NCBI GenBank assembly: GCA_028276205.1
Contig: JAPYWU010000004.1
Span: 1-27,167, forward strand
Length of the DNA stretch: 27,167 nucleotides
Reading direction: 5' to 3'
Source of the DNA: Dictyoglomaceae bacterium
GTDB taxonomy: Bacteria > Dictyoglomota > Dictyoglomia > Dictyoglomales > Dictyoglomaceae
Under the pieces are notes generated by a model. That model saw nothing but the letters and a program-made list of their open reading frames with translations, did not search any database and was not told where the DNA came from. The position numbers and the translations under genes are program-made. This document shows positions 1 through 7,862 of this stretch, one piece after another. The number at the start of each line of letters is the position of its first letter. Positions within the stretch are counted from its first letter, which is position 1.

Positions 1-37
1 GAGATAGTATTTAATATTTATTTGTTAAGGGTTGTTT

Positions 38-1114
38 ATGAGTGAAAAAATCAGAGTTGCAGTAGGTATGAGCGGAGGAGTTGATAGCTCTGTTACAGCT
101 CTCTTGCTAAAAAAAGAGGGTTATGAAGTTATTGGTTTAACTATGAATATAGCCTTGACACCTCATGAAAGATATGAGGCTTGCTGTTCGTGGAGTTCTA
201 TTAATGATGCTATGAGGGTTGCTCATAGTCTTGGTATACCTCATTTTGTAATAAATCTTAAAAAAGAGTTTGAAGAAAGGATAATTAAATATTTTATTGA
301 TTCTTATATAAATGGATACACTCCAAATCCATGTGTATTTTGTAATAGATTAATAAAGTTCGATCTTTTACTAAAAAAGGCTCAAGAGTTAGGTGCTGAG
401 TATTTAGCAACAGGTCATTATGTAAGGAAAGTATGGGACCCATTAAGAAATGTTTTTTTATTAAAAAGGGCAAAAGATATGAAAAAGGATCAATCTTATT
501 TTTTAAGTTTTTTAACCCAAGAGCAGATATCAAAAGCTCTTTTTCCTTTGGGTGATTTAACAAAAGAGGAAGTACGTAGAATTGCTCGTGAGAATGGGTT
601 AATAGTAGCAGAAAAGGGAGAAAGTCAAGAGATTTGTTTTCTACCTGATAAAGATTATAGAAAATTTTTAAAGCAGTATGTAAAGGAGAAATCAGGGAAA
701 ATTGTTACAGAAGATGGAAAAATAGTGGGATATCATGATGGTATTTTTTCCTTTACTATAGGTCAAAGAAGAGGTTTAAAGGTAGCATTAGGTAAGCCTG
801 TATATGTAAAAGATATAAATACAGAGAGTGGGGATGTGTTTGTGGCAGAAAAAGAGAAAATTTATAGAAGAGAAGTTTATGCTATAAATGTAAATTATCC
901 ATCATTTATTCCTGAAGAGAAAGAGATTAGAGTAGATGCTATGATAAGATATAATATGAAACCATCGCCAGCTACTCTTCATATTATCTCAGAAAAGGAA
1001 GTTTTTGTGGTTTTTGATGAACCCCAATGGGCTATTACTCCTGGACAGATATTGGTTTGTTATAAAGATGATTTTGTATTATGTGGAGGAGTAATAGAGA
1101 GAAAAAAATATTAG
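38..1114 (+). CDS. mnmA: tRNA-specific 2-thiouridylase MnmA
   Basis: Thiolates U34 of the wobble position in tRNAs for Lys, Glu and Gln, using ATP and a relayed persulfide sulfur in the cytoplasm. The N-terminus carries the PP-loop ATP pyrophosphatase motif (GMSGGVDSS, near residues 11-19). Two family cysteines are visible: one in the NPCVFCNR segment (near residues 98-105) and one in GESQEICFLPD. The motif TGHYVR also fits the family, and about 358 residues is the usual length. I start at the ATG at 38, because AAGG at 27-30 sits seven bases upstream; a TTG two codons earlier has no better site. The first 37 bases of the window hold no complete gene. No convincing terminator follows before the trp promoter. 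Confidence 0.96.
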   Translation: MSEKIRVAVGMSGGVDSSVTALLLKKEGYEVIGLTMNIALTPHERYEACCSWSSINDAMRVAHSLGIPHFVINLKKEFEERIIKYFIDSYINGYTPNPCVFCNRLIKFDLLLKKAQELGAEYLATGHYVRKVWDPLRNVFLLKRAKDMKKDQSYFLSFLTQEQISKALFPLGDLTKEEVRRIARENGLIVAEKGESQEICFLPDKDYRKFLKQYVKEKSGKIVTEDGKIVGYHDGIFSFTIGQRRGLKVALGKPVYVKDINTESGDVFVAEKEKIYRREVYAINVNYPSFIPEEKEIRVDAMIRYNMKPSPATLHIISEKEVFVVFDEPQWAITPGQILVCYKDDFVLCGGVIERKKY

Positions 1115-1138
1115 GAAAATTAAAACTTTACAGTTAAT

Positions 1139-1167
1139 TTGAAAAATTTTTGTTTTTGTTGTATAAT
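1139..1167 (+). promoter_or_regulatory. sigma70-type promoter of the trp operon
   Basis: TTGAAA (1139-1144) and TATAAT (1162-1167) are separated by exactly 17 bases, a near-consensus housekeeping promoter. The expected start is near 1174, just before the T-box leader. This is the best promoter match in the window. Confidence 0.85.
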
Positions 1168-1173
1168 TTCATC

Positions 1174-1488
1174 CAAAATTAAATAAAGTTGTCCTATAAA
1201 GGCTGTGAACAGGAGGAGTAACTCCCAAGCGGGATTCAGAGAGGCCGGGTAAGGTGGAAGCCGGCTATCAGCGCAGGGAGTGAATGGGCCTGGGAGCTGC
1301 ATACTGAAAGGGAAGAGATTAGATCTTCCCGAGTAAGCTATGCCGGAACTGCCACCGTTATCAAGGCAAAGGGTATCGGAGTCAATGGTGTGCTCCCGTA
1401 CCCGAAAAGGAGATGGGCAATGATGCTCAAGAAAGGTGGCACCGCGAGAGCAAACCCTCTCGCCCTTTAAGGGCGAGAGGGTTTTTTA
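1174..1488 (+). promoter_or_regulatory. T-box riboswitch, tryptophan-specific, controlling trpE-A
   Basis: This leader binds tRNA and lets transcription continue only when the tRNA is uncharged. The T-box core AAGGTGGCACCGCG lies at 1433-1446. The apical Stem I region has the conserved AGAGAG...GGTGGAA pattern (about 1219-1260). A GAA-TGG stretch (TGG at 1285-1287) fits a tryptophan specifier codon. A small hairpin (GGGAAGA 1310-1316 with TCTTCCC 1324-1330) and a Stem III-like hairpin (1371-1403, GGGTA..GGAG with CTCC..TACCC) follow. The antiterminator can be drawn as AAAGG 1432-1436 with CCTTT 1464-1468, then a seven-base bulge TGGCACC (1437-1443), then GCGAGAG 1444-1450 with CTCTCGC 1457-1463. 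The bulge base after TGG is C, which would pair with discriminator G73, typical of bacterial tRNA-Trp. The segment is clearly richer in G+C than its flanks. Confidence 0.95.
1452..1488 (+). terminator. intrinsic terminator of the trp T-box leader
   Basis: A perfect 14-bp stem (1452-1465 with 1471-1484), a five-base loop TTTAA and a T-rich tail make a strong Rho-independent terminator. Its left arm overlaps the 3' strand of the antiterminator (1457-1468), so the two folds exclude each other. Confidence 0.95.
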
Positions 1489-1529
1489 TTTATATGCTTT
1501 TGAGTTTTGTAAAAAGGAGGTGAAGGGAT

Positions 1530-2945
1530 ATGGAGAAAATTATGACAGAGACCTATGTTCCTTTGGTTTTTGATTTTCCTGGAGATTATGAGACTCCTTC
1601 CAGTCTTCTCTCTAAGATAAGAGGAGAAGAATATCTTTTTCTTCTTGAGAGTGCAGAAGGAGGAGAAAGAATTGGTAGATATTCTTTTATGAGCTGGGGA
1701 CCTAAGGAGATTTTGAGTTTTGATAAGAATGTAAATTATGACATTATTAATTATCTTGCCCAAAAGTTTCCTGTTTTAAATGTAAGAAATAAAAAGGAAC
1801 TTCCAAGATTTATTGGAGGTATTGTAGGTTATTTTAGTTACGATATTGTAAGACAATGGGAAAAAATTCCTGAATTAACTTTGGATAATTTAAACTTTCC
1901 TATTGCTGAGTTTCAAGTGGTAGATTTTCTTGTTGTTTTTGATCATTTGAAAAGGAAAATCAGTGTAATTTTTGTTGTTCCGGAAGAAGAAATTGAAAAC
2001 CCTATCTTAAAAGAGAGAATTAATGAAAGATTAGCTCAAATAAAGGAACTATTTAAAAAAGAACCTCAAAGAGTATCAGCTTATAAAAAGGAGTTTTCTA
2101 TTGAAGCTCTAACTTCTCAAGAAGAATATGAAAGCAACGTAGAGAAGGCAATTGAATATATTAAGGCTGGTGAAATCTTTCAAGTTGTTTATTCTCAGAG
2201 ATTCTATACCGAGTATGAAGGAGATCCCTATCTTTTATATAGAGCTTTAAGGTTGATAAATCCTTCTCCTTATATGTTTTATTTGAAATTTAAAGATAGG
2301 TATCTTATTGGCTCTTCTCCAGAGGCTTTGGTGAAGGTAGAGGGGGACAGGGCTGAGATAAGACCTATTGCTGGAACCCGTAGAAGGGGAGAAACAGAAG
2401 AAGAAGATATAAAGTTGGAAGAAGAGCTATTGAATGATGAAAAAGAAAGGGCAGAACATACTATGCTTCTTGATTTAGCAAGAAATGATCTTGGAAGAGT
2501 GGCTGAAATAGGAACAGTGAGGGCAGAAAATGTGATGAAAATAGAGAAATACTCTCATGTAATGCATCTTGTTAGTACTGTATCATGTAAAGTAAAAGAA
2601 GGAATCCATCCTCTTGAAGTATTAAGAGCTTCCTTTCCTGCAGGGACAGTATCTGGAGCCCCTAAGGTTAGAGCAATGGAGATTATAGAAGAACTTGAAA
2701 AATATAGAAGAGGACCCTATGCAGGAGGTGTTGGTTACTTATCGTTGAATGGAAATTTAGATACATGTATTACTATAAGAACCTTCTTTTTGGACGGAAA
2801 AAACCTTTATTTACAAACTGGTGCTGGTATTGTTTATGACTCTATAAAGAAACGAGAATATGAGGAATGTATAAATAAGGCAAAAGCATTATTCGAAGCC
2901 ATAAAGATGGCGGGGGAGTTGGGTTATGATTTTGTTAATAGATAA
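1530..2945 (+). CDS. trpE: anthranilate synthase component I (TrpE)
   Basis: Converts chorismate to anthranilate with ammonia from TrpG, the first committed step of tryptophan synthesis. The N-terminal LLES motif (residues 38-41) and PSPYMF (245-250) are the tryptophan feedback sites, which favours TrpE over PabB. The catalytic chorismate-binding half carries GEIFQVVYSQR (214-224), GSSPEALVKV, IRPIAGTRRRG, LDLARNDLGR, FPAGTVSGAPK (369-379) and QTGAGIVYDS. Its 471 residues are the normal length. The ATG at 1530 is preceded by AAAGGAGG at 1513-1520, nine bases away, 40 bases past the T-box terminator. It is the first gene of the operon, and its end overlaps trpG by 20 bases. Both transcriptional (T-box) and allosteric control are therefore expected. 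Confidence 0.97.
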   Translation: MEKIMTETYVPLVFDFPGDYETPSSLLSKIRGEEYLFLLESAEGGERIGRYSFMSWGPKEILSFDKNVNYDIINYLAQKFPVLNVRNKKELPRFIGGIVGYFSYDIVRQWEKIPELTLDNLNFPIAEFQVVDFLVVFDHLKRKISVIFVVPEEEIENPILKERINERLAQIKELFKKEPQRVSAYKKEFSIEALTSQEEYESNVEKAIEYIKAGEIFQVVYSQRFYTEYEGDPYLLYRALRLINPSPYMFYLKFKDRYLIGSSPEALVKVEGDRAEIRPIAGTRRRGETEEEDIKLEEELLNDEKERAEHTMLLDLARNDLGRVAEIGTVRAENVMKIEKYSHVMHLVSTVSCKVKEGIHPLEVLRASFPAGTVSGAPKVRAMEIIEELEKYRRGPYAGGVGYLSLNGNLDTCITIRTFFLDGKNLYLQTGAGIVYDSIKKREYEECINKAKALFEAIKMAGELGYDFVNR

Positions 2946-3498
2946 TTATGATTCCTTTACTTATAATCTTTATCAATATTTAGCAGAGTATACAGATGTT
3001 TTAGTTTATAGGAATGATCATATATCTTTAGATGATATATATGTCTTAAAACCTAAAGCAATAGTTATATCACCAGGTCCATCTGTGCCTGAAAATGCAG
3101 GTATAAGTATTTCTGTGGTTAAAGAATTTAAAGATAAATTACCCATTCTTGGTATATGTTTAGGTCATCAGGCTATAGCATCAGCTTTTGGCACAAAAGT
3201 TATTAGAGCTCCTATTCCTATGCATGGAAAAGTTTCTCTTATTTATCATGATAGAAATCCCATCTTTGATGGCATAGAGAATCCATTCCAAGCTACCAGA
3301 TATCACTCTTTAGTAGTGGATATAGACACCTTACATTATGATTTAAAAGTAATTTCATGGACTTTGGATAAATTAATTATGGGAATTCAATATAAAGATA
3401 ATCCAGTTTATGGTCTTCAATTTCATCCAGAGTCCATATTTACTCCATCTGGAAAGGATATAATTAGAAATTTTCTTAAAATAGGGGGTGTTTTGTAA
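2926..3498 (+). CDS. trpG: anthranilate synthase component II, glutamine amidotransferase (TrpG)
   Basis: Class I glutamine amidotransferase that hydrolyses glutamine and channels ammonia to TrpE. The oxyanion strand motif SPGPSVPENAG is at 49-59, the nucleophile is Cys78 in GICLGHQ, and His167 and Glu169 lie in FHPES. Its 190 residues are typical of a stand-alone TrpG/PabA subunit. In many bacteria one such protein serves both TrpE and PabB. No second amidotransferase is visible here, so a dual role is possible but not shown. The gene starts inside the end of trpE (20-base overlap) with GGCGGGGGAG just upstream as ribosome site. Its stop TAA shares one base with the trpD ATG. Confidence 0.95.
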   Translation: MILLIDNYDSFTYNLYQYLAEYTDVLVYRNDHISLDDIYVLKPKAIVISPGPSVPENAGISISVVKEFKDKLPILGICLGHQAIASAFGTKVIRAPIPMHGKVSLIYHDRNPIFDGIENPFQATRYHSLVVDIDTLHYDLKVISWTLDKLIMGIQYKDNPVYGLQFHPESIFTPSGKDIIRNFLKIGGVL

Positions 3499-4511
3499 TG
3501 ATTATGAAAGAATACATTAAAAAGATATCTGAGGGTAAAAATTTGAAATTTGAGGAAGCGAAAAATGTGGTTGAGATTTTGGATATGGGAGAGATTACAG
3601 AAGCACAACTGGGTGCATTCTTATTGGGATTAAGGGTTAAAGGAGAAGATCCAGAAGAGCTTGCAGGTTTTGTTTATGGACTGTTTGAGAAAGCAAAAAA
3701 AATACCAAATGTTTCTCCTGCAATTGATGTGTGTGGTACAGGAGGGGATAAGTCTAATACTTTTAATATCTCTACTGCGGTAGCATTTGTTTTAGCAAGT
3801 ATGGGAATAAAAGTAGCAAAGCATGGTAATAGGGCCATGTCCAGTAAGTCAGGAAGTATTGATGTTATTGAAGTTTTAGGTTTTAAGTGTAGTGATAATC
3901 CTGAGGAGATTGCTAAAAGTATTGAGACTAACAATCTTGGTATAATTTTTGCCCCTTATTTCCATCCTGTTGTAGGAAAGGCAGTAAAAGTAAGAAGAGA
4001 GTTGGGAGTTGGAACAATTTTTAATATGGCAGGTCCTATGCTTAATCCAGCAAAATTACAAGGTCAGATAATAGGAGTATATTCTGAGAGTTTAATGAAA
4101 AGAATGGCAGAGGCGGCATCTATTTTAGGAAGAGAGAATGTTTTATTCTATCATGGGAAAGATGATGGAATAGATGAAATTTCTCTTTGTGGAACTACAG
4201 TTATGGCTTATGTAAAAGGTAATAAAATAGATTATTTTGACTTTACTCCTGAGGATATCGGTTTAAAAAGGTATAAATTTGAAGATTTCTTAGGTGGTAC
4301 TGCGGAAGAAAATGCTAAGATTTTGGAAAATATTTTTAAGGGGAAAGGAACGGAAGCTCAAACTGATATTGTTGCCTTAAATTCTGCCTTTGCCCTTTGG
4401 GTTTTAGGAAAGGTTGATAGTGTTAAAGAAGGGTTTGATAAAGTAAAGAACCATATTCTTTCTGGTAAAACTTATGAGTATTTAGAGAGGCTAAGGAGGG
4501 GTAATGAATGA
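3498..4511 (+). CDS. trpD: anthranilate phosphoribosyltransferase (TrpD)
   Basis: Transfers phosphoribose from PRPP to anthranilate, giving N-(5'-phosphoribosyl)-anthranilate. The PRPP-binding loop is seen as DVCGTGGDKSNTFNIST, followed by KHGNRAMSSKSGS and the anthranilate-side motif FAPYFHPVVGKAVKVRRELG with GTIFNMAGPMLNP. Its 337 residues match the free-standing enzyme, not the TrpGD fusion of enterobacteria. The ATG at 3498 overlaps the trpG stop by one base (TAATG), with AGGGGGTG at 3482-3489 as ribosome site. The end overlaps trpC by four bases (ATGA), suggesting coupled translation. Confidence 0.96.
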   Translation: MIMKEYIKKISEGKNLKFEEAKNVVEILDMGEITEAQLGAFLLGLRVKGEDPEELAGFVYGLFEKAKKIPNVSPAIDVCGTGGDKSNTFNISTAVAFVLASMGIKVAKHGNRAMSSKSGSIDVIEVLGFKCSDNPEEIAKSIETNNLGIIFAPYFHPVVGKAVKVRRELGVGTIFNMAGPMLNPAKLQGQIIGVYSESLMKRMAEAASILGRENVLFYHGKDDGIDEISLCGTTVMAYVKGNKIDYFDFTPEDIGLKRYKFEDFLGGTAEENAKILENIFKGKGTEAQTDIVALNSAFALWVLGKVDSVKEGFDKVKNHILSGKTYEYLERLRRGNE

Positions 4512-5284
4512 ATATATTAGATAAGCTGGTAGAGGACAAAAAAAAGATAATATATAACAGGATCTATAAAATACCAACCTCTTTTCCATATAAAGAAAAG
4601 GATTATTTTTTTAATACTCTTGCGAAAAATAGATTTAATATAATAGCAGAAGTAAAACCATCTTCCCCTGTAAAGGGTACACTTTTGTCGCTAAGTATTT
4701 CTGAAATCTTAAAAATTTATGATATGTCAGAGGAAATTTCAGCAATATCTATTCTTACTGCAGAAAGTTTCTCTGCTTCCCTTGTTAATCTACAACTGGC
4801 AAGAAATATTACTAAAAAACCTCTACTTCAAAAAGATTTTATTCTTATTCCAGAGCAGATATATGAAGGTAGGTTATTAGGAGCTGATGCTATCTTACTT
4901 ATTGCAAGAATATTAATGGAAGAAGAACTGGAATCTTTATATAGGCTTATTATAAAGCTTGATATGGAACCTATTATAGAAATCTATGATGAAAGAGATT
5001 TAGAAAAGGTTTTAAAATTAAACCCTCGAATAGTGATGATAAATAATAGAGATCTTAGCAGTTTTAAGGTTGACATTAAAAATACCATAAGACTTTTGTC
5101 ATACATTCCTAAGGATATTTTAGTTATTAGTGCAAGTGGCATCAAAGATAAAGAGGATATTAAAATTTTGTACGAGCATGGAGTTAGAGCTGTGCTTGTA
5201 GGAGAAAGTATTGTAACATCGGAAAATCCTAAGGAAAAAATAAAGGAGCTATTTGAGGGATGTGGATTAAAATCTGTGGAATAA
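4508..5284 (+). CDS. trpC: indole-3-glycerol phosphate synthase (TrpC)
   Basis: Closes the indole ring from 1-(2-carboxyphenylamino)-1-deoxyribulose 5-phosphate with loss of CO2. It is a TIM-barrel enzyme with the family residues in order: Glu48 and Lys50 in IAEVKPSSP, catalytic Lys109 in LLQKDF, Glu158 in PIIEIYDE, Asn180 in INNRDL, the SASG phosphate loop and the LVGES motif near the end. Its 258 residues are the usual monofunctional length; the isomerase is a separate gene (trpF) next door. The start overlaps trpD in ATGA, and an AGGAGGGG site (4494-4501) lies seven bases upstream. The 3' end overlaps trpF by 25 bases, a long overlap for this operon. Confidence 0.95.
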   Translation: MNILDKLVEDKKKIIYNRIYKIPTSFPYKEKDYFFNTLAKNRFNIIAEVKPSSPVKGTLLSLSISEILKIYDMSEEISAISILTAESFSASLVNLQLARNITKKPLLQKDFILIPEQIYEGRLLGADAILLIARILMEEELESLYRLIIKLDMEPIIEIYDERDLEKVLKLNPRIVMINNRDLSSFKVDIKNTIRLLSYIPKDILVISASGIKDKEDIKILYEHGVRAVLVGESIVTSENPKEKIKELFEGCGLKSVE

Positions 5285-5889
5285 CTGATATTATTACTGC
5301 ATTACATTGTGAAATAGAAGGGGTTTCGGCTATTGGTTTGGTTTTTGTTCCATGGTCACCAAGATTTATATCTTTTGAAAAGCTTAAGAAGCTCTCTCCT
5401 CATATTAATAGATTAAAAATTATGAAAATTGGGGTTTTTATGAATCAGAGAGAAGAAGAAATCAAAAAAATTCTTGATATTACTTCCTTAGATGGTATTC
5501 AGTTTCATGGAGATGAGAATTTGGAGTTTATGAAAAAGTTTAAGGATTATTTTCTTATAAAGGCAATAAACATAGATTTATATGAGGACTGGGATGAAAA
5601 AGTTAAATATTTTTCTCAGTTTTCCTATGTTCTTTTGGACAGGAGTAAAAATTCTACTTTATCTTTTGAGGAGTTTCTAAGCAGGGCTAAAAGAGTTATA
5701 AACTCAAAAACGATTATAGCAGGTGGGATTAGAGAAGAAAATGTTTATGATGTTCTAAAGTTAAGGCCATTTGGTATAGATCTTTCAAGTGGTGTGGAGT
5801 ATGAAGTAGGTAAGAAGGACCTTTTAAAAATATCAAAATTTATGAGAAAGGTGAGGGATTACAATTATGAGGACAGAAAAACTTCCTGA
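5260..5889 (+). CDS. trpF: phosphoribosylanthranilate isomerase (TrpF)
   Basis: Carries out the Amadori rearrangement of phosphoribosylanthranilate. The general base Cys6 is in the N-terminal KICGIT motif, and general acid Asp127 is in VLLDRS. The phosphate-binding loops appear as IAGGIREENV and DLSSGVE. Its 209 residues fit the monofunctional TIM-barrel enzyme. Translation begins inside trpC, 25 bases before the trpC stop, with AAAGGAG at 5242-5248 as ribosome site. The end overlaps trpB by 23 bases. Confidence 0.95.
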   Translation: MWIKICGITDIITALHCEIEGVSAIGLVFVPWSPRFISFEKLKKLSPHINRLKIMKIGVFMNQREEEIKKILDITSLDGIQFHGDENLEFMKKFKDYFLIKAINIDLYEDWDEKVKYFSQFSYVLLDRSKNSTLSFEEFLSRAKRVINSKTIIAGGIREENVYDVLKLRPFGIDLSSGVEYEVGKKDLLKISKFMRKVRDYNYEDRKTS

Positions 5890-7066
5890 TGAAAGGGGTT
5901 ATTTTGGTGAGTTTGGGGGAAGATTTGTTCCTGAAACTTTGATGGAGCCTTTATTACAACTGGAATCAGCGTACTATAAAATAAAACGAGATGAGAATTT
6001 TAAAAAGGAATATGAATATTATTTAAGAAATTTTGTGGGTAGACCTACTCCTCTATATTATGCTTCAAAACTTTCTAAGAAGTTAAAGGCAAGGATATAT
6101 TTAAAAAGAGAAGATCTTTGCCATACGGGAGCTCATAAGATAAATAATGCAGTAGGACAAGCTTTACTTGCTAAATATATGAATAAAAAAAGATTAATAG
6201 CAGAAACAGGTGCTGGTCAGCATGGTGTTGCTACTGCTACTGTAGCTGCACTATTTGACTTTAAATGTACTGTATATATGGGAGAAGAAGATTGTAAGAG
6301 ACAGGAAATGAATGTGTTGAGAATGAAGCTATTGGGAGCTGAAGTTGTTCCTGTAAAGGTTGGATCAAGAACCTTAAAAGAAGCAATAAATGAGGCTTTA
6401 AGAGATTGGGTATCCCATCCGGAAGATAGTTATTATCTTTTAGGATCTGTGGTTGGCCCTCATCCTTATCCTATGATTGTAAGAGATTTCCAAAGAGTAA
6501 TAGGAGATGAAGCAAGAAAACAGATTTTAGAGATTGAAGGAAGATTACCTGATTATCTTATTGCGTCAGTAGGTGGGGGTAGTAACTCTATAGGGCTTTT
6601 TTATCCCTTTTTAGAGGATAATGTGAAGATTATAGGAGTAGAGGGAGGGGGAAAAGGTATAGAAACGGGTCTACATTCAGCAAGTATAAACTTTGGTAAA
6701 GTTGGAATACTTCATGGTGCTAAAATGTATCTTATCCAGGATGAAAATGGCAATGTTTCACCTACTCACTCTGTTTCTGCTGGTCTTGATTATCCAGGGG
6801 TTGGTCCCGAACATAGTTATTTGGCTAAGATAGGAAGGGTGAAATATGATATTGCTACTGATGATATAGCAATAAAAGGATTTTATGCTCTTTCAGAGTT
6901 GGAAGGTATAATTCCAGCTTTAGAGAGTGCTCATGCTATAGGGTATCTGATAGAACATAGAGATGATTTCCCTGAAAAGGAACCTCTTATAATTGTTAAT
7001 TTATCAGGGAGAGGAGATAAGGATCTTGGAATAATTTATGCTCTATGGGAGGGGAAAAATGGGTAG
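5867..7066 (+). CDS. trpB: tryptophan synthase beta chain (TrpB)
   Basis: PLP enzyme condensing indole with L-serine to give tryptophan, working in a complex with TrpA. The N-terminal GYFGEFGGRFVPE signature of the TrpB1 class is present. The PLP lysine is Lys91 in GAHKINN. Other motifs are AETGAGQHGVATAT, GSVVGPHPYP, the glycine-rich phosphate loop VGGGSNSIG, YPGVGPEH and LSGRGDKD. Its 399 residues are normal. The presence of a TrpA partner and the N-terminal signature argue against the TrpB2 class. The gene overlaps trpF by 23 bases, with AAAGGTGAGGG at 5847-5857 as ribosome site. Confidence 0.97.
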   Translation: MRTEKLPDERGYFGEFGGRFVPETLMEPLLQLESAYYKIKRDENFKKEYEYYLRNFVGRPTPLYYASKLSKKLKARIYLKREDLCHTGAHKINNAVGQALLAKYMNKKRLIAETGAGQHGVATATVAALFDFKCTVYMGEEDCKRQEMNVLRMKLLGAEVVPVKVGSRTLKEAINEALRDWVSHPEDSYYLLGSVVGPHPYPMIVRDFQRVIGDEARKQILEIEGRLPDYLIASVGGGSNSIGLFYPFLEDNVKIIGVEGGGKGIETGLHSASINFGKVGILHGAKMYLIQDENGNVSPTHSVSAGLDYPGVGPEHSYLAKIGRVKYDIATDDIAIKGFYALSELEGIIPALESAHAIGYLIEHRDDFPEKEPLIIVNLSGRGDKDLGIIYALWEGKNG

Positions 7067-7820
7067 CCTTCAATATAAGATAAAAAACAGAAAAAAGAAA
7101 TTAGTTTTTGTCCCTTTTTTTGTAGCTGGTTTTCCTGACTTTAAGTTTTTAGAGAATTTTATTATTAAAAATAAAGATAAGATTGATATATTGGAACTTG
7201 GTATTCCTTTTTCCGATCCTGTAGCAGATGGTCCTGTACTTCAAGAAATTAATTATAGGGCTATTTTAAATGGAGTGAGTTTGGAAAACACATTGAATTG
7301 GCTAAAAGATACTGAAATTCCTAAAGTAGTAGATATAGTTTTTCTTTTATACTTTAATCTTCTTTATGATAGATTAGAAGAAAAACTTCAAAAAATTAAG
7401 GATATTGGAGTAAAAGGTCTTGTTATACCAGATCTTCCTTTGGAGGAGAGTGAGGCACTTTTACCCATTTTCGATAAATATGGTTTAGATTTAGTACTTT
7501 TTATTTCGCCTACTACAAGGAAAGAGAGAAGAGAAAAGATTATAAAAATAGCGGGAAGTTTTCTATATTTTGTGTCGGTTAAGGGAGTTACAGGTGAGCG
7601 AGACGAACTCCCTCAAGAAGGAATAAATTTTGCAAGAGAGGTAAGAATGGAAACAGATAAACCTTTGATTTGGGGATTTGGTATAAGAAATAAAAGTCAG
7701 ATTGAAAATTTATATGGTTTGGTAGATGGTGTAATAGTGGGAAGTGCTTTTGGGAGGAAGTTATTAGAGGGACAAGATCTACAAAGTTATTTCGATGAGT
7801 TGTATGAGGCAACATTATAA
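7059..7820 (+). CDS. trpA: tryptophan synthase alpha chain (TrpA)
   Basis: Cleaves indole-3-glycerol phosphate to indole, which is tunnelled to TrpB. The catalytic Glu46 (LELGIPFSDP) and Asp57 (VADGPV) are both present, as are VIPDLPLEE, SVKGVTG (part of the phosphate site) and GFGIRN. I choose the ATG at 7059, because GGAGG at 7048-7052 sits six bases upstream. The frame is open 21 bases further to an ATG at 7038, but that start would add seven residues of no family resemblance. With this start the protein is 253 residues and overlaps trpB by eight bases. It is the last trp gene; no hairpin terminator follows in the 42 bases before the next gene, so some readthrough is possible. Confidence 0.94.
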   Translation: MGSLQYKIKNRKKKLVFVPFFVAGFPDFKFLENFIIKNKDKIDILELGIPFSDPVADGPVLQEINYRAILNGVSLENTLNWLKDTEIPKVVDIVFLLYFNLLYDRLEEKLQKIKDIGVKGLVIPDLPLEESEALLPIFDKYGLDLVLFISPTTRKERREKIIKIAGSFLYFVSVKGVTGERDELPQEGINFAREVRMETDKPLIWGFGIRNKSQIENLYGLVDGVIVGSAFGRKLLEGQDLQSYFDELYEATL

Positions 7821-7830
7821 GTAGTATAAT
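7800..7830 (+). promoter_or_regulatory. possible weak promoter upstream of the zinc dehydrogenase
   Basis: A perfect TATAAT lies at 7825-7830, 32 bases before the ATG. The only -35 candidate, TTGTAT at 7800-7805, is 19 bases away, longer than ideal. It could give the next gene a promoter of its own. Confidence 0.35.
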
Positions 7831-7862
7831 AGGCATTAAAAAAGTGCGTAGGAGGGAATATT

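Noticed and set aside
32..37. TTG start two codons before the mnmA ATG
   Set aside because: The ATG at 38 has a well-spaced AAGG and gives the usual N-terminus.
1120..1302. 60-residue minus-strand open frame
   Set aside because: Lies within the T-box leader; it is antisense to a structured RNA and has no ribosome site or family resemblance.
1530..3498. PabB/PabA (folate) rather than TrpE/TrpG
   Set aside because: LLES feedback motif, T-box for Trp and the five following trp genes decide for tryptophan.
7038..7058. Upstream ATG for trpA
   Set aside because: Adds seven residues inside trpB without a ribosome site; the ATG at 7059 has GGAGG six bases upstream.
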